A stretch of 64,000 bases of DNA from Pontibacter aydingkolensis. GTDB lineage: Bacteria; Bacteroidota; Bacteroidia; Cytophagales; Hymenobacteraceae. The notes under the pieces are model-generated. The model did not search any database. It saw nothing but the letters and a program-made list of their open reading frames with translations, and had not been told where the DNA came from. Below, in pieces: positions 28,374 to 37,217 of the stretch. The stretch is from positions 43,069 to 107,068 of the forward strand of contig NZ_JAHYXK010000015.1 of NCBI RefSeq assembly GCF_019443125.1. The letters run 5' to 3'. The position numbers and the translations under genes were made by a program. Within the stretch, counting starts at the first letter, position 1; every line of letters begins with the position of its first letter.

Positions 28374-28391
28374 AAAGGAGGTACAACCATA
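28374..28391 (+). promoter_or_regulatory. Strong Shine-Dalgarno plus AUA start of infC
   Basis: AAAGGAGGT (28374-28382) is complementary to nine bases of the 16S rRNA 3' end and lies six bases before ATA (28389-28391), which is in frame with infC. Bacteroidota genes rarely use Shine-Dalgarno sequences, so this one probably decides the start. Non-AUG starts on infC are known in other bacteria (AUU in E. coli), where IF-3 rejects its own mRNA start and so limits its own synthesis. Confidence 0.75.
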
Positions 28392-28952
28392 GCAACGCCA
28401 AACAAGCGCTACATCCCACGCGGAAAGGTGGAAGAGCCATACAAAGTCAATGATAAAATAACTGCCCGAGAAGTAAGGTTGGTTGGTGACAATGTAGAGC
28501 AGGGAATTTTCCAGACCAGAGATGCTCAAAGAATTGCAAATGAGCAGAATCTTGACCTGGTTGAGATTTCACCGACAGCTAATCCGCCAGTTTGCCGTAT
28601 TATCGACTACTCGAAATTTAAGTACGAGCAGAAGAAGAAAACGCGCGAAATGAAGGCGAAAGCGCAGAAAGTAGTGATCAAAGAAATTCGTTTCGGCCCT
28701 AACACGGATGATCACGACTTCGAGTTTAAGCTAAAGCACGCCAAAGGATTCCTGGAAAGCGGATTTAAGATCAAGTCTTATGTGCACTTTGTAGGTAGAA
28801 CTATCGTGTTCAAGGAAAGAGGCGAGATTTTACTGCTTAAATTTGCACAGGCGTTGGAGGATGTAGCTAAAGTGGAGCAGCTACCTAAACTGGAAGGAAA
28901 GAGAATGTTTTTGATCCTTTCACCTAAAGTGGTGGCTCCGGCTAAAAAATAA
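28389..28952 (+). CDS. infC: Translation initiation factor IF-3
   Basis: 188 residues when read from ATA 28389. The usual start-finding choice would be GTG 28428, which loses 13 residues of the N-terminal extension ([12 protein letters not shown]) that I recall from related Hymenobacteraceae IF-3 proteins. The N-terminal domain ([22 protein letters not shown]), linker helix and C-terminal domain ([34 protein letters not shown]) are complete. IF-3 binds the 30S subunit, prevents subunit joining and checks the start codon. Followed at 23 bases by rpmI. Confidence 0.93.
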   Translation: MATPNKRYIPRGKVEEPYKVNDKITAREVRLVGDNVEQGIFQTRDAQRIANEQNLDLVEISPTANPPVCRIIDYSKFKYEQKKKTREMKAKAQKVVIKEIRFGPNTDDHDFEFKLKHAKGFLESGFKIKSYVHFVGRTIVFKERGEILLLKFAQALEDVAKVEQLPKLEGKRMFLILSPKVVAPAKK

Positions 28953-28975
28953 TTTTATCAATCAATTTTATAAAC

Positions 28976-29170
28976 ATGCCAAAAGTAAAAACTAAATCTG
29001 GTGCAAAGAAGCGTTTTTCTTTGACAGGTACTGGCAAGATCAAGCGTAAGCACGCTTACAAAAGCCACATCCTGACTAAGAAAACGACGAAGCAGAAGCG
29101 TAACCTTACTCACACAGGCCTTGTTAGCTCAGCTGATATGGACAGAGTAAAAGCAATGCTTAACATTTAA
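28976..29170 (+). CDS. rpmI: Ribosomal protein bL35
   Basis: 64 residues, the standard length, starting [20 protein letters not shown] with the characteristic basic [11 protein letters not shown] region. Structural protein of the 50S subunit, co-transcribed with infC and rplT. Confidence 0.97.
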   Translation: MPKVKTKSGAKKRFSLTGTGKIKRKHAYKSHILTKKTTKQKRNLTHTGLVSSADMDRVKAMLNI

Positions 29171-29259
29171 TTATTTTAGGTTAACTATTAGTACGAACCC
29201 GGTGCCTGGTCTTTTTTGAAGATTAATCTTAATCACCAGTCGCCAAAACTTTTAACAAA

Positions 29260-29604
29260 ATGCCAAGATCGGTCAATGTCGTAGCAGCACGACACAGAAG
29301 AAAAAAAATGATGAAGATGGCCAAAGGTTACTTTGGTCGTCGCAAGAACGTTTGGACAGTAGCGAAAAACGCTATTGAAAAAGGTTTAGTTTACGCTTAC
29401 CGCGATAGAAAAGCAAAGAAGAGAGACTTCAGAGCTTTATGGATTCAGCGTATCAACGCTGGTGCGCGTGAGCACGGCATGTCTTACTCTCAGTTGATGG
29501 GCGCTCTTAAGAAAGCCAACATCGACCTTAACCGTAAAGTACTTGCTGACCTTGCCATGAACCACCCTGACGCGTTCAAGAGCATTGTTGATAAAGTAAA
29601 GTAA
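29260..29604 (+). CDS. rplT: Ribosomal protein bL20
   Basis: 114 residues starting [19 protein letters not shown] with the conserved [20 protein letters not shown] and [16 protein letters not shown]. It binds 23S rRNA early in 50S assembly; in several bacteria it also represses its own operon by binding leader RNA. The 89-base gap before it contains CCTGGT...ACCAG and GATTAATCTTAATC pairings that could form a hairpin, but I cannot show an L20 site. A terminator follows. Confidence 0.97.
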   Translation: MPRSVNVVAARHRRKKMMKMAKGYFGRRKNVWTVAKNAIEKGLVYAYRDRKAKKRDFRALWIQRINAGAREHGMSYSQLMGALKKANIDLNRKVLADLAMNHPDAFKSIVDKVK

Positions 29605-29628
29605 TTTACTAGCAATATATACCAGGAG

Positions 29629-29655
29629 GGGCTTAGCATTTGCTAAGCCCTTTTT
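29629..29655 (+). terminator. Terminator of the thrS-infC-rpmI-rplT cluster
   Basis: Stem GGGCTTAGC / GCTAAGCCC closed by a short A/T loop and followed by TTTTT then GTTTTTT: a standard intrinsic terminator. Confidence 0.88.
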
Positions 29656-29737
29656 GTTTTTTCTTGTTTATAAACAGGTATTAGTATAACCCGCAGCGCC
29701 TTTATTACATACACTTAACTTAACCAGAACTTATACT

Positions 29738-30757
29738 ATGAAAACAAAAAGAATATTACTAAACAGCAGGCCGCAGGGGATGCCTGATGAATCGAATTTT
29801 GAATTTGATGAGCAGGAAATATCCGGACTGGAAGAAGGGCAACTTTTGCTCAAGTCCCTTTACATTTCTGTAGACCCCTACATGCGTGGCCGCATGAACG
29901 ATACCAGGTCTTATGTACCGCCTTATAAAGTAAACGAGCCAATTACCGGAGGCATAGTGGCCGAGGTGGTGGAGTGCCGCAACAAGAAGTATAAAAAAGG
30001 AGATGTGGTAATGGGTAACCTGCCCTGGCAAACCTTTATACTTTCTGATGGGAATGGGCTGACAAGTATAGACCCCGACCTGGCACCGCTTAGCTATCAT
30101 TTGGGTATTTTGGGAATGCCCGGCTTAACTGCGTACTGTGGACTGTTGTTTATCGGCGAACCCAAAGAAGGCGAGACAGTGGTAGTATCAGGTGCTGCAG
30201 GGGCAGTAGGCACAGTAGTAGGACAAATTGCAAAACAAAAAGGCTGCCGTGTTGTTGGTATTGCCGGAACCGATGAAAAAGTAGCTTATCTGAAAAATGA
30301 ACTGGGCTTTGACGAAGGCATTAACTATAAAACAACTTCTAACATAAAAGAAGCCCTGGAAAAAGCATGTCCTGATGGAGTGGATGTATACTTTGACAAT
30401 GTAGGAGGCAGTTTTTCGGATGCGGTTTATACTTTGCTTAATAAGTATGCACGCATTGTGGTGTGTGGGCAGATAGCGCTTTATAACAGCACCAGCCGCC
30501 CAACGGGGCCAAGAGTAGAACCTATACTTCTGACAAAAAGCTGCCTGATGAAAGGGTTTATCGTAAGCGACTATGCTGATCGCTTTGGAGAGGCCGCAAA
30601 AGAGTTGGTATCTTGGGTTAAAACTGGCAAGCTGCAGTATGAAGAAAGTATAACCGATGGCTTTGATAATCTTCCGGAAGCTTTTCTAGGTTTGTTTAAA
30701 GGAGAAAACACTGGCAAGCAACTGGTCAAAGTAGCTGACAGATCAATACAAGTATAA
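29738..30757 (+). CDS. NADP-dependent medium-chain oxidoreductase (CurA/PTGR-like)
   Basis: 339 residues, zinc-free MDR superfamily. Signatures: ISVDPYMRGRMND near residue 45, GMPGLTAYCGL, and the NADP-binding VVSGAAGAVGTVVGQIAKQKGCRVVGIAG with FDEGINYKT. Relatives reduce alpha,beta-unsaturated carbonyls (leukotriene B4 12-hydroxydehydrogenase, CurA curcumin reductase, YncB). Ten bases before an iron-dependent alcohol dehydrogenase, suggesting a shared role in removing reactive aldehydes and enones. Four AAGTATA words lie inside it. Confidence 0.88.
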   Translation: MKTKRILLNSRPQGMPDESNFEFDEQEISGLEEGQLLLKSLYISVDPYMRGRMNDTRSYVPPYKVNEPITGGIVAEVVECRNKKYKKGDVVMGNLPWQTFILSDGNGLTSIDPDLAPLSYHLGILGMPGLTAYCGLLFIGEPKEGETVVVSGAAGAVGTVVGQIAKQKGCRVVGIAGTDEKVAYLKNELGFDEGINYKTTSNIKEALEKACPDGVDVYFDNVGGSFSDAVYTLLNKYARIVVCGQIALYNSTSRPTGPRVEPILLTKSCLMKGFIVSDYADRFGEAAKELVSWVKTGKLQYEESITDGFDNLPEAFLGLFKGENTGKQLVKVADRSIQV

Positions 30758-30767
30758 ATTTTTAACT

Positions 30768-31925
30768 ATGAACAATTTCACATTTTATAACCCCGTTAAA
30801 ATAATATTCGGTAAAGGGCAGATCGAAGCCATTACCAAAGAGATACCCGCAGATGCACGCGTTTTAATAACCTATGGGGGAGGCAGCATTAAGCAGAATG
30901 GCGTTTACGACCAGGTAATGCAGGCGCTTAAAGACCATGCAGTGGTTGAGTTTGGCGGCATAGAACCCAATCCGCATTACGAGACCTTAATGAAGGCTGT
31001 AAGTATGGCTAAGCAGGAAAGTATAGATTTTGTGTTGGCTGTAGGAGGTGGCTCTGTGATAGACGGCACCAAGTTTATTGTGGCTGCTATGGAGTATGAA
31101 GGCAACGACCCTTGGGATATACTAGCCAAAAAAATACCGGTTACCAAAGCAGTGCCATTTGGTACGGTACTTACGCTGCCTGCCACAGGCTCTGAAATGA
31201 ATTCAGGATCTGTAATTACCAGGGCAGACACAAAAGAGAAATTTGCTTTTGGCAGTCCGTTCACCTTTCCAAAATTCTCGGTTCTGGACCCGGAGACAAC
31301 CTATACTCTGCCGCTCCGCCAGATAAGCAACGGTATTGTAGATGCCTTTACCCACGTGCTGGAGCAATACCTTACCTACCCGGTTAACGCCCCGCTACAG
31401 GATAGAATGGCAGAGGCTATACTTCTAACATTGAAAGAGGAGGGACCTAAGGCGATACAGAACCCCAAAGACTACGATACCATGGCCAACTTTATGTGGT
31501 GCGCTACCATGGCCCTGAACGGGGTTATACGTGTAGGAGTGCCTACCGATTGGGCCACACATTATATTGGCCACGAGCTTACTGCCCTGCATGGCATCGA
31601 CCACGCACGCACGCTGGCCATTGTGCTGCCATCGCTGCTGCGCTACAAGCAGGAAAGCAAAAAAGAGAAGCTACTACAGTATGGCGCACGTGTCTGGGAT
31701 ATAAATTCCGGTACCGACGATGAACGCATAGAGGCTACCATACAGGCCACCATCGCTTTCTTTGAGTCACTTGACATTAAAACCAGGCTGAAGGATTATG
31801 AAGTAGGTCAGGAAACCATCCAGGAGATTGTAAAACGCTTTAAGGCGCGCGATGTAAAAGACCTTGGCGAACGGGCCGACATACAGATCAGGGATGTGGA
31901 GGAGATCCTGAAACTGAGTCTGTAG
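30768..31925 (+). CDS. Iron-containing alcohol dehydrogenase (YqhD/BDH-like)
   Basis: 385 residues. NAD(P)-binding GGGSIKQNGVYDQV and VGGGSVIDGTKFI; LPATGSEMNSGSVIT; metal site in VDAFTHVLEQYL and HELTALHGIDHARTLAIVLPSLL. These match the butanol dehydrogenase/YqhD branch, which uses NADPH to reduce aldehydes. Paired with the upstream reductase. A strong bidirectional terminator separates it from the convergent TetR gene, a natural candidate regulator. Confidence 0.9.
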   Translation: MNNFTFYNPVKIIFGKGQIEAITKEIPADARVLITYGGGSIKQNGVYDQVMQALKDHAVVEFGGIEPNPHYETLMKAVSMAKQESIDFVLAVGGGSVIDGTKFIVAAMEYEGNDPWDILAKKIPVTKAVPFGTVLTLPATGSEMNSGSVITRADTKEKFAFGSPFTFPKFSVLDPETTYTLPLRQISNGIVDAFTHVLEQYLTYPVNAPLQDRMAEAILLTLKEEGPKAIQNPKDYDTMANFMWCATMALNGVIRVGVPTDWATHYIGHELTALHGIDHARTLAIVLPSLLRYKQESKKEKLLQYGARVWDINSGTDDERIEATIQATIAFFESLDIKTRLKDYEVGQETIQEIVKRFKARDVKDLGERADIQIRDVEEILKLSL

Positions 31926-31935
31926 TATAAATTAT

Positions 31936-31967
31936 AAAAAGGGCCGCTGCAATCAGCGGCCCTTTTT
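31936..31967. terminator. Bidirectional terminator, perfect 14-bp stem
   Basis: AAAAAGGGCCGCTG / CAGCGGCCCTTTTT with a four-base loop CAAT, between convergent genes; T runs on both strands. Confidence 0.92.
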
Positions 31968-31982
31968 ATAATTATAAACACT

Positions 31983-32585
31983 TTAAAGGCTCTTCCCGTT
32001 AAGCACTCCGTTAAAAATAATGTTGATCAGGCCATCGAAAACTGCGTCTGGGGTATACGGTATTTCATTGGTTAGCTGATGAGGTATCTGTCGCATGAAA
32101 TCAGGGTTCACGATAGTATCCAGGGCACTGGCATAAAGCATAACAGCAAGCGAACGGTTTACATCATCACGTACGTAGCCCAGTTGCACGCCCTCTTTTA
32201 GCAAGGTGTTAAATCTCAGGTAAGCAGCATCTGTTTTATAATCCTGTACTAGTTTCCAGCTACTAGGTGAGTTTTGCTTGATGTCTTCAATAAACTGAGG
32301 ATTAAGGCCATGCAGCCTGGTGGCAACATACTTAAATATCCGACTGGCCTTATCTGGAAATGCGATAGAATCATCGTTGATGAGCTCTTCTACTTTGGAT
32401 TGCATTTCTTGCTGGTAAGATTTTATGACTTCCTGGACCAGCTCTTCTTTACCGGAGAAATACTGGTAGAGTGTCTTTTTGCTCATTCCCATTTCTCTGG
32501 CAATATCAGCCATTAGCACACTAACATAACCCCTTTCAAAAAATAGCTTTCTGGCTTTTACTACAATCTGCTCTTTTGTTTTCAT
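31983..32585 (-). CDS. TetR/AcrR-family transcription regulator
   Basis: 200 residues. The N-terminal helix-turn-helix is clear: ARKLFFERGYVSVLMADIAREMGMSKKTLYQYFSGKEELVQEV. The C-terminal ligand domain is variable, as usual. It faces the two-gene aldehyde/enone reductase operon across a shared terminator and may control it, though TetR proteins more often act on divergent neighbours. Start ATG at 32583-32585. Confidence 0.9.
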   Translation of the reverse strand: MKTKEQIVVKARKLFFERGYVSVLMADIAREMGMSKKTLYQYFSGKEELVQEVIKSYQQEMQSKVEELINDDSIAFPDKASRIFKYVATRLHGLNPQFIEDIKQNSPSSWKLVQDYKTDAAYLRFNTLLKEGVQLGYVRDDVNRSLAVMLYASALDTIVNPDFMRQIPHQLTNEIPYTPDAVFDGLINIIFNGVLNGKSL

Positions 32586-33214
32586 AAGCGATTACCCATG
32601 GAGCCTGCGGATAAAAAAAATATCGGAGCCGCTTTAGTTAACCAACAAACCCTGACTCCGGAACGCAGGCAAATAGTATGTTTTGCTTTAATATAGGAAT
32701 TCATTTTATATATCAACAGAACCATTTACCTGTGTAAAGCCTTTAGAGTTGAGTTATAGCCATATAAGTTTAAGTTTTTTTTCAGCCATACTTTATAATT
32801 GAATCTTTGTTGCTTTTTCTCAGTTAAGTCAGCAACCTATTAATAAATGTAGCAACAGTGTAAATAGCACATTACTAATCCCAAACTAATTAAGCCAGAA
32901 GCAGCATGTTAGTTTGCTCTTTAAGCCAGCAGTATGATGTTCTAAGGAATTCACTATTTAGGTTTGCTTAAGACAGGGAAATAATAAAAATGATAATTTG
33001 ATATGCTTCTATATAGATATATCCTAATATATAATGTTGATAAATATTTGTAAAATTTATAGTAAAAAAATTTGGCAAATTGTAATCTGTAATTTAAATT
33101 GCATTAATCAGCATTTTAAAAAGGATTTATCCAAGAGATTAGAGGCGATAAATACACCTTAAATTAACGCTGGCATATTTCTTGGTAGATTAAACTTAAA
33201 TTAACTTTTAGCCA
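32586..33214. other. 629-bp AT-rich gap
   Basis: Between the TetR gene (minus) and a small membrane protein (plus). Very AT-rich with runs such as AATATATAATG and TATATAGATATATCC, and unusually free of the AAGTATA word. No reading frame, hairpin, tRNA or known RNA could be supported. It presumably holds both promoters. Confidence 0.5.
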
Positions 33215-33460
33215 ATGATCGACATCTTAAACTTTGTAGCGCTTTCAGGAATTTTCAATGTTTTGTTTTTCTGGTATGCCTCCACGAAAATGCGTTCTAA
33301 GCCTGATCCGATAAAAACGCTTATTGTCTCTTTTGTATTTTCTATTCCTTTGAGTTTCCTGCTGATCGGAGTTTATACGACGATGCTGGTTTATGCGGCC
33401 AAGACAGGTTCTAGTGAAGATGCCATGTGGGATTACATGGAACAGGAAGAACTTCAATAG
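33215..33460 (+). CDS. Small membrane protein, two helices
   Basis: 81 residues with two hydrophobic segments (about 5-22 and 33-58: IVSFVFSIPLSFLLIGVY), a short basic loop between them and an acidic C-terminus (SSEDAMWDYMEQEELQ). A hairpin terminator follows. No family recognised. Isolated from other genes upstream by 629 bases, so it has its own promoter. Confidence 0.65.
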   Translation: MIDILNFVALSGIFNVLFFWYASTKMRSKPDPIKTLIVSFVFSIPLSFLLIGVYTTMLVYAAKTGSSEDAMWDYMEQEELQ

Positions 33461-33484
33461 TAAAATCTAATTTTGGATACAGAT

Positions 33485-33507
33485 AAAGCCACCTACAAGG
33501 TGGCTTT
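33485..33507. terminator. Bidirectional terminator hairpin
   Basis: AAAGCCACC / GGTGGCTTT, loop TACAA, between the small membrane gene and the convergent polyferredoxin gene. Confidence 0.78.
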
Positions 33508-33513
33508 CTGCAT

Positions 33514-34869
33514 TTAGGAAAGTATGTTTACATCGCTGCGCTTAATAAGTGGAGTGGCTGCATAACGATTATCGCGCGGACCGTTTTCGAGTTTAAGCAC
33601 ACCTCTGGGGCAAACATGCGCACAGATGCCACAACCCACGCAGGAAGAACGGATAATCGGCTCGCCCTGCTGCGCATAGTGCCTTACATCAATCCCCATT
33701 TCGCAATAAGTGGAGCAGTTGCCGCAGGAGATGCACTGGCCGCCGTTGGTCGTGATCCTGAACCTGGAAAAATGCTTCTGCAATAACCCTAAATAAGCTG
33801 CCATTGGGCAACCGAACCTGCACCACACCCTGTTACCCATGATCGGGTAAAAGCCAACACCAACCACTCCGGAAAAGATAGCCCCTATAAAAAAGCCGTA
33901 GGTACTGGAGAACCCATGCGAAAGGTTGCCTAGAAGCCTGCCCTCGCTCCATGAGTTTATCCAAAGTATAAGAGTAGTTATAATAATAAAGCCAAATACC
34001 GGATAAATGATCGCCACTTCCCATTGCCAGGCTTTCTTGCTTTTATCGGAGAGGTGGCGGTAGGGATCGCCGGCAGTTTCGGCCAGGCCTCCGCAGCCAC
34101 ACACCCACGAGCAGTACCAGCGTTTGCCCCAGAAGTATGTAAGCACAGGTGTGGCGGCAAATGAAAGTATAGCCCCCCAGAAAACCATGAACACGCCTAG
34201 CGCAGCGCCATTATCAACCAGATATCCTACAGTGCCTGGGAAAAGGTAATCATACTTTAGCGGCCAGAAATAGCTGAAATAAAACTCCGGTTGATTGAAC
34301 AACATAAGTAGCCCCGGCAGCAGAAACGCAAAACCCAGCTGGAAAAAGATTACCGATATGGTTCTGATGATGTGGTAGCGGCTGTTACGGTACTTGAGCA
34401 AGGCATGCACGCCCATGATCATAACTGCCAACGTATAGAATGTGCCGTACAAAAACCAATGATCGGCTGGGCGGTTGCGAAGCCACTGGCTAATTGGTTC
34501 TACGGCCATTGTTAATCCACGTAACGTATCCGGGTACCAGTACAGCAGCACATAAAAGCCTGTAAGCACCACGCCAACAACCCAGGCACTTGCACCGCGA
34601 GCCGTCATGTTGTTTTGCCAGGCGCCATTATTCTGCTCCGCTACAGATTTTTGACTGCGCGCCTCCCAAATGTATAAAATACCACCTATGGATAAAGAGA
34701 CAATACCACCAAGCCCTGTTAGGACAGGAGATACCGCCTCTGCACCAAATGCAGCTACCAGCATGCCAAGTAAACCTATTGCCACCAGCAGCAAGCCAAT
34801 AAGCTTAAAAAAGCCACCACGTGTATTTGATGAAAAGGGTAAACTATAGGCAGAAGTTGAATTACTCAT
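33514..34869 (-). CDS. Membrane polyferredoxin (NapH/NosR/MauN-like 4Fe-4S protein)
   Basis: 451 residues with about eight membrane helices and two C-terminal 4Fe-4S clusters (CISCGNCSTYCEMGI and CVGCGICAHVCPRGV). Between the helices are WYCSWVCGCGG and WCRFGCPMAA, the paired Cys motifs of NapH/NosR/CcoG-type membrane iron-sulfur proteins. These move electrons across or along the membrane between quinol or NAD(P)H donors and periplasmic or cytoplasmic acceptors. It is last of a minus-strand trio after DUF547 and an FAD reductase, 12 bases from the latter, which suggests that the reductase is its partner. No nos, nap or mau genes are nearby, so the final acceptor is unknown. Confidence 0.85.
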   Translation of the reverse strand: MSNSTSAYSLPFSSNTRGGFFKLIGLLLVAIGLLGMLVAAFGAEAVSPVLTGLGGIVSLSIGGILYIWEARSQKSVAEQNNGAWQNNMTARGASAWVVGVVLTGFYVLLYWYPDTLRGLTMAVEPISQWLRNRPADHWFLYGTFYTLAVMIMGVHALLKYRNSRYHIIRTISVIFFQLGFAFLLPGLLMLFNQPEFYFSYFWPLKYDYLFPGTVGYLVDNGAALGVFMVFWGAILSFAATPVLTYFWGKRWYCSWVCGCGGLAETAGDPYRHLSDKSKKAWQWEVAIIYPVFGFIIITTLILWINSWSEGRLLGNLSHGFSSTYGFFIGAIFSGVVGVGFYPIMGNRVWCRFGCPMAAYLGLLQKHFSRFRITTNGGQCISCGNCSTYCEMGIDVRHYAQQGEPIIRSSCVGCGICAHVCPRGVLKLENGPRDNRYAATPLIKRSDVNILS

Positions 34870-34881
34870 GTTGTAAGTTGC

Positions 34882-36252
34882 TTAACAAGACTCAGAAGAA
34901 GAAAAGAGGCCGAATTTTTTACGTAGTTGCCACCAGTTACTTTTTGTAGGCGGTGTGGCCTGTGCAGGGAACTGCGCTGCATATTGTATGAATAACTCCT
35001 GCTCGTAATGCTGGAAGAATTCAGGATCGAAATTAACAGCAGGGAGTTCCTGCATCACCTGGTGTATGGTATACTGCTGTTTTAGCCAATGGTGGCAGAG
35101 GTCGTGGCGGTAACGTATGCCAAGCAGGTTTATACCAGTCAGCAAGCCAGAATCCTGTTCAAACAAAAAGCGGATCGCCTTGTAGCCAGCAGTATGCTCC
35201 CAGTACAATGAGCCATACTTTTCATCCCAGGTGGCAGGCACGTAACCATAGGTTTGATACTCTATATCCAGGAACTTGGCAGAGTTAAACCAGGGGCCGC
35301 GGTCATACTTTTGCCTGGTGCCGGTAAGGGTTTGAGCTAAGGTTTCACCGTGCTGGCGCGCGGTATACCAAAGTTGCTCAACAGCAGGAGCGAGGGGAGC
35401 AGGGTTATTAAACTGGGCACAGTCCCCAATGGCATATACATCCGGCTGGTTTGTGGCGAAGGCTTCATCTACAAGTATACCCTTGTCTATGTTAAGCCCT
35501 GAGTTGTTTAAGAAACTTACATTTGGTTTGACACCGGTTGCAATACCCACAAACTGGCAGGTTAGCTGCTTACCTCTTTTAGTGGTTATACTTTCTACAC
35601 CGCCCTGTGCATCCGGGTTTATACTTGCCAACTCATCCTCAAAGATCAGGTTAATGCCATGTTTTCTAATGATATCGGATACAAGTATAGCTTCCTGTTT
35701 TGGCAAAACACTATACCAGTAATGTAGTTCCCGCACCAGCATGGTAACGGCAATACCACGGCTGCGCAGCATTTCGGCCATCTCAATGCCTATCAGTCCT
35801 CCTCCCACTACCACAGCCTCTTTAATGTCTTTGGTGTTATCTTCCATACTTTGGAGGTCCTGCAGCGTTACCAGTCCCTGTACACCTTTCAGGTTCTGGC
35901 CAGGCCAGTTGTAAAAAGCAGGGCAGGAGCCAGTAGCCAGCACCAGTACGTCATACTGTACAGGTTCTCCTTTTTGCAGAGTCAGGGTTTTGGTTTCGAA
36001 ATTAACGGACGTTACTTTATCGTGTAGTTGGTTAAGGTTGTTTTTACTCCAGTACCAGTCAGGGTATGGCAGGATGTCTTTGTAACGCATATGGCCCATG
36101 TATACATACATCAGGGCAGGCCTCGAAAAATGTGTTGCCGACTCTGCAGATACAAGCGTGATGCGGCAGGTGCTTTTTGCCCTGACATGCTGGGCTAGCG
36201 TAACGCCTGCCACGCCGTTTCCGATGATAACCAAATGTTGCGCTGCTTGCAT
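34882..36252 (-). CDS. FAD/NAD(P)-dependent oxidoreductase
   Basis: 456 residues, pyridine-nucleotide disulfide oxidoreductase fold without the redox disulfide. FAD site IGNGVAGVTLAQHV at the N-terminus, NAD(P) site AVVVGGGLIGIEMAEMLRS near residue 155, and the second FAD motif VYAIGDCAQF. Closest overall to nitrite-reductase NirB N-terminal halves, rubredoxin and ferredoxin reductases. Its start is three bases after the DUF547 stop and its end 12 bases before the polyferredoxin gene, so it probably passes electrons between NAD(P)H and that protein. The C-terminal 100 residues have no clear domain (HDLCHHWLKQQYTIHQVM, His-rich). Confidence 0.87.
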   Translation of the reverse strand: MQAAQHLVIIGNGVAGVTLAQHVRAKSTCRITLVSAESATHFSRPALMYVYMGHMRYKDILPYPDWYWSKNNLNQLHDKVTSVNFETKTLTLQKGEPVQYDVLVLATGSCPAFYNWPGQNLKGVQGLVTLQDLQSMEDNTKDIKEAVVVGGGLIGIEMAEMLRSRGIAVTMLVRELHYWYSVLPKQEAILVSDIIRKHGINLIFEDELASINPDAQGGVESITTKRGKQLTCQFVGIATGVKPNVSFLNNSGLNIDKGILVDEAFATNQPDVYAIGDCAQFNNPAPLAPAVEQLWYTARQHGETLAQTLTGTRQKYDRGPWFNSAKFLDIEYQTYGYVPATWDEKYGSLYWEHTAGYKAIRFLFEQDSGLLTGINLLGIRYRHDLCHHWLKQQYTIHQVMQELPAVNFDPEFFQHYEQELFIQYAAQFPAQATPPTKSNWWQLRKKFGLFSSSESC

Positions 36253-36255
36253 ATA

Positions 36256-37053
36256 CTATTGTTCGTTCAGGCGCCAGTCATACTCGAGGTAACTTATACT
36301 TGCATCTTCCCTGATTTTGGTTTTTGCATAACGGTTCAGGAAATCTACCAGGCTGCCATTCTTCTTAAAATCTCCTTCAAACCAGTTAAAGATACTAGAT
36401 AGCTTCGGATTGTTAGATGAAAGCCGGTTTTTAAAAGGGTCGTTTATAAAGTTATACGCCTGTTCCTGAAGCTGTGCCTCAAGTTGTTCGGAAGTATAGG
36501 CCTCTCTTCTGAGTTTAGGACACGAAACTGATGCACAGTTAATTGCAAAATGGATGCGCGGCTCTTCAAACTCCTTTCTGAGAATTTGATGCTCAATTAT
36601 ATTAAGGCTATACTTTTCTCCTCCTAACCTGAAAAATTTCTTATCCCAGATGCTGTTCACAAAAGGGATGGAGAAGATACTGTTGAGGTCTTTTATACTT
36701 TTCAGAGGATACTCATCTATTATAAGCTTTACGGTGAAGGCATTATAAGCATTGATCCAGTAAGCCAGTTGCTCTTCCTGTGTCCAGGTTTTAGGGTCAG
36801 GCACACCGGTTTGCAGTGTTTTCAGATATTGGTTAAGAAGTACGCTGTCCTGTACAAAGCCTTTATAGTTTACAAAGCCTGTCTCGTTTACATGCTTTTG
36901 CAGCAGGCTGGTCCACAACTGGTGATCTGGCTTTACAGATGTGATGTACGCCGTTGGCGGGGAAGCAGTATGGCATTTGAGCAAAAGTATTACAGCACAG
37001 CAAAGTAGCAGAATGCTTAAATGCTTTACATTGCTTTTATGTGGCTTTTCCAT
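36256..37053 (-). CDS. DUF547 exported protein
   Basis: 265 residues with an N-terminal hydrophobic signal or anchor (LSILLLCCAVILLLKC, Cys about residue 28, possibly a lipobox). The DUF547 core is plain: YWINAYNAFTVKLIIDEYPLKSI, SIPFVNSIWDKKFFRLGG, LNIIEHQILR and HFAINCASVSCPKL. DUF547 has no settled biochemical role. First gene of the tightly packed trio with the FAD reductase and polyferredoxin, which hints at an envelope redox function. Confidence 0.85.
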   Translation of the reverse strand: MEKPHKSNVKHLSILLLCCAVILLLKCHTASPPTAYITSVKPDHQLWTSLLQKHVNETGFVNYKGFVQDSVLLNQYLKTLQTGVPDPKTWTQEEQLAYWINAYNAFTVKLIIDEYPLKSIKDLNSIFSIPFVNSIWDKKFFRLGGEKYSLNIIEHQILRKEFEEPRIHFAINCASVSCPKLRREAYTSEQLEAQLQEQAYNFINDPFKNRLSSNNPKLSSIFNWFEGDFKKNGSLVDFLNRYAKTKIREDASISYLEYDWRLNEQ

Positions 37054-37163
37054 GTGGGTGAAGTACAGCTAAGATGGAGTATAATGCATTGCTGCTATGC
37101 CTAAAATTAACACAGAAACCGTAACTGTAACTAAAAGTTTGCCAATACCTAACGCAAAAACAA

Positions 37164-37186
37164 AAAGGCCGGATTTACCGGCCTTT
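37164..37186 (-). terminator. Terminator of the small hydrophilic gene
   Basis: AAAGGCCGG / CCGGCCTTT, loop ATTTA. On the minus strand it is followed by a T-rich run (TTTTTGTTTTTG), so it ends transcripts from the 37.2-37.45 kb gene. Confidence 0.8.
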
Positions 37187-37217
37187 CATTAAAGTGTTTT
37201 AAAGTATAAGGTAATGC

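Noticed and set aside
32586..33214. Hidden small gene or RNA in the 629-bp gap
   Set aside because: No frame, hairpin or conserved motif could be supported; AT-rich sequence only.
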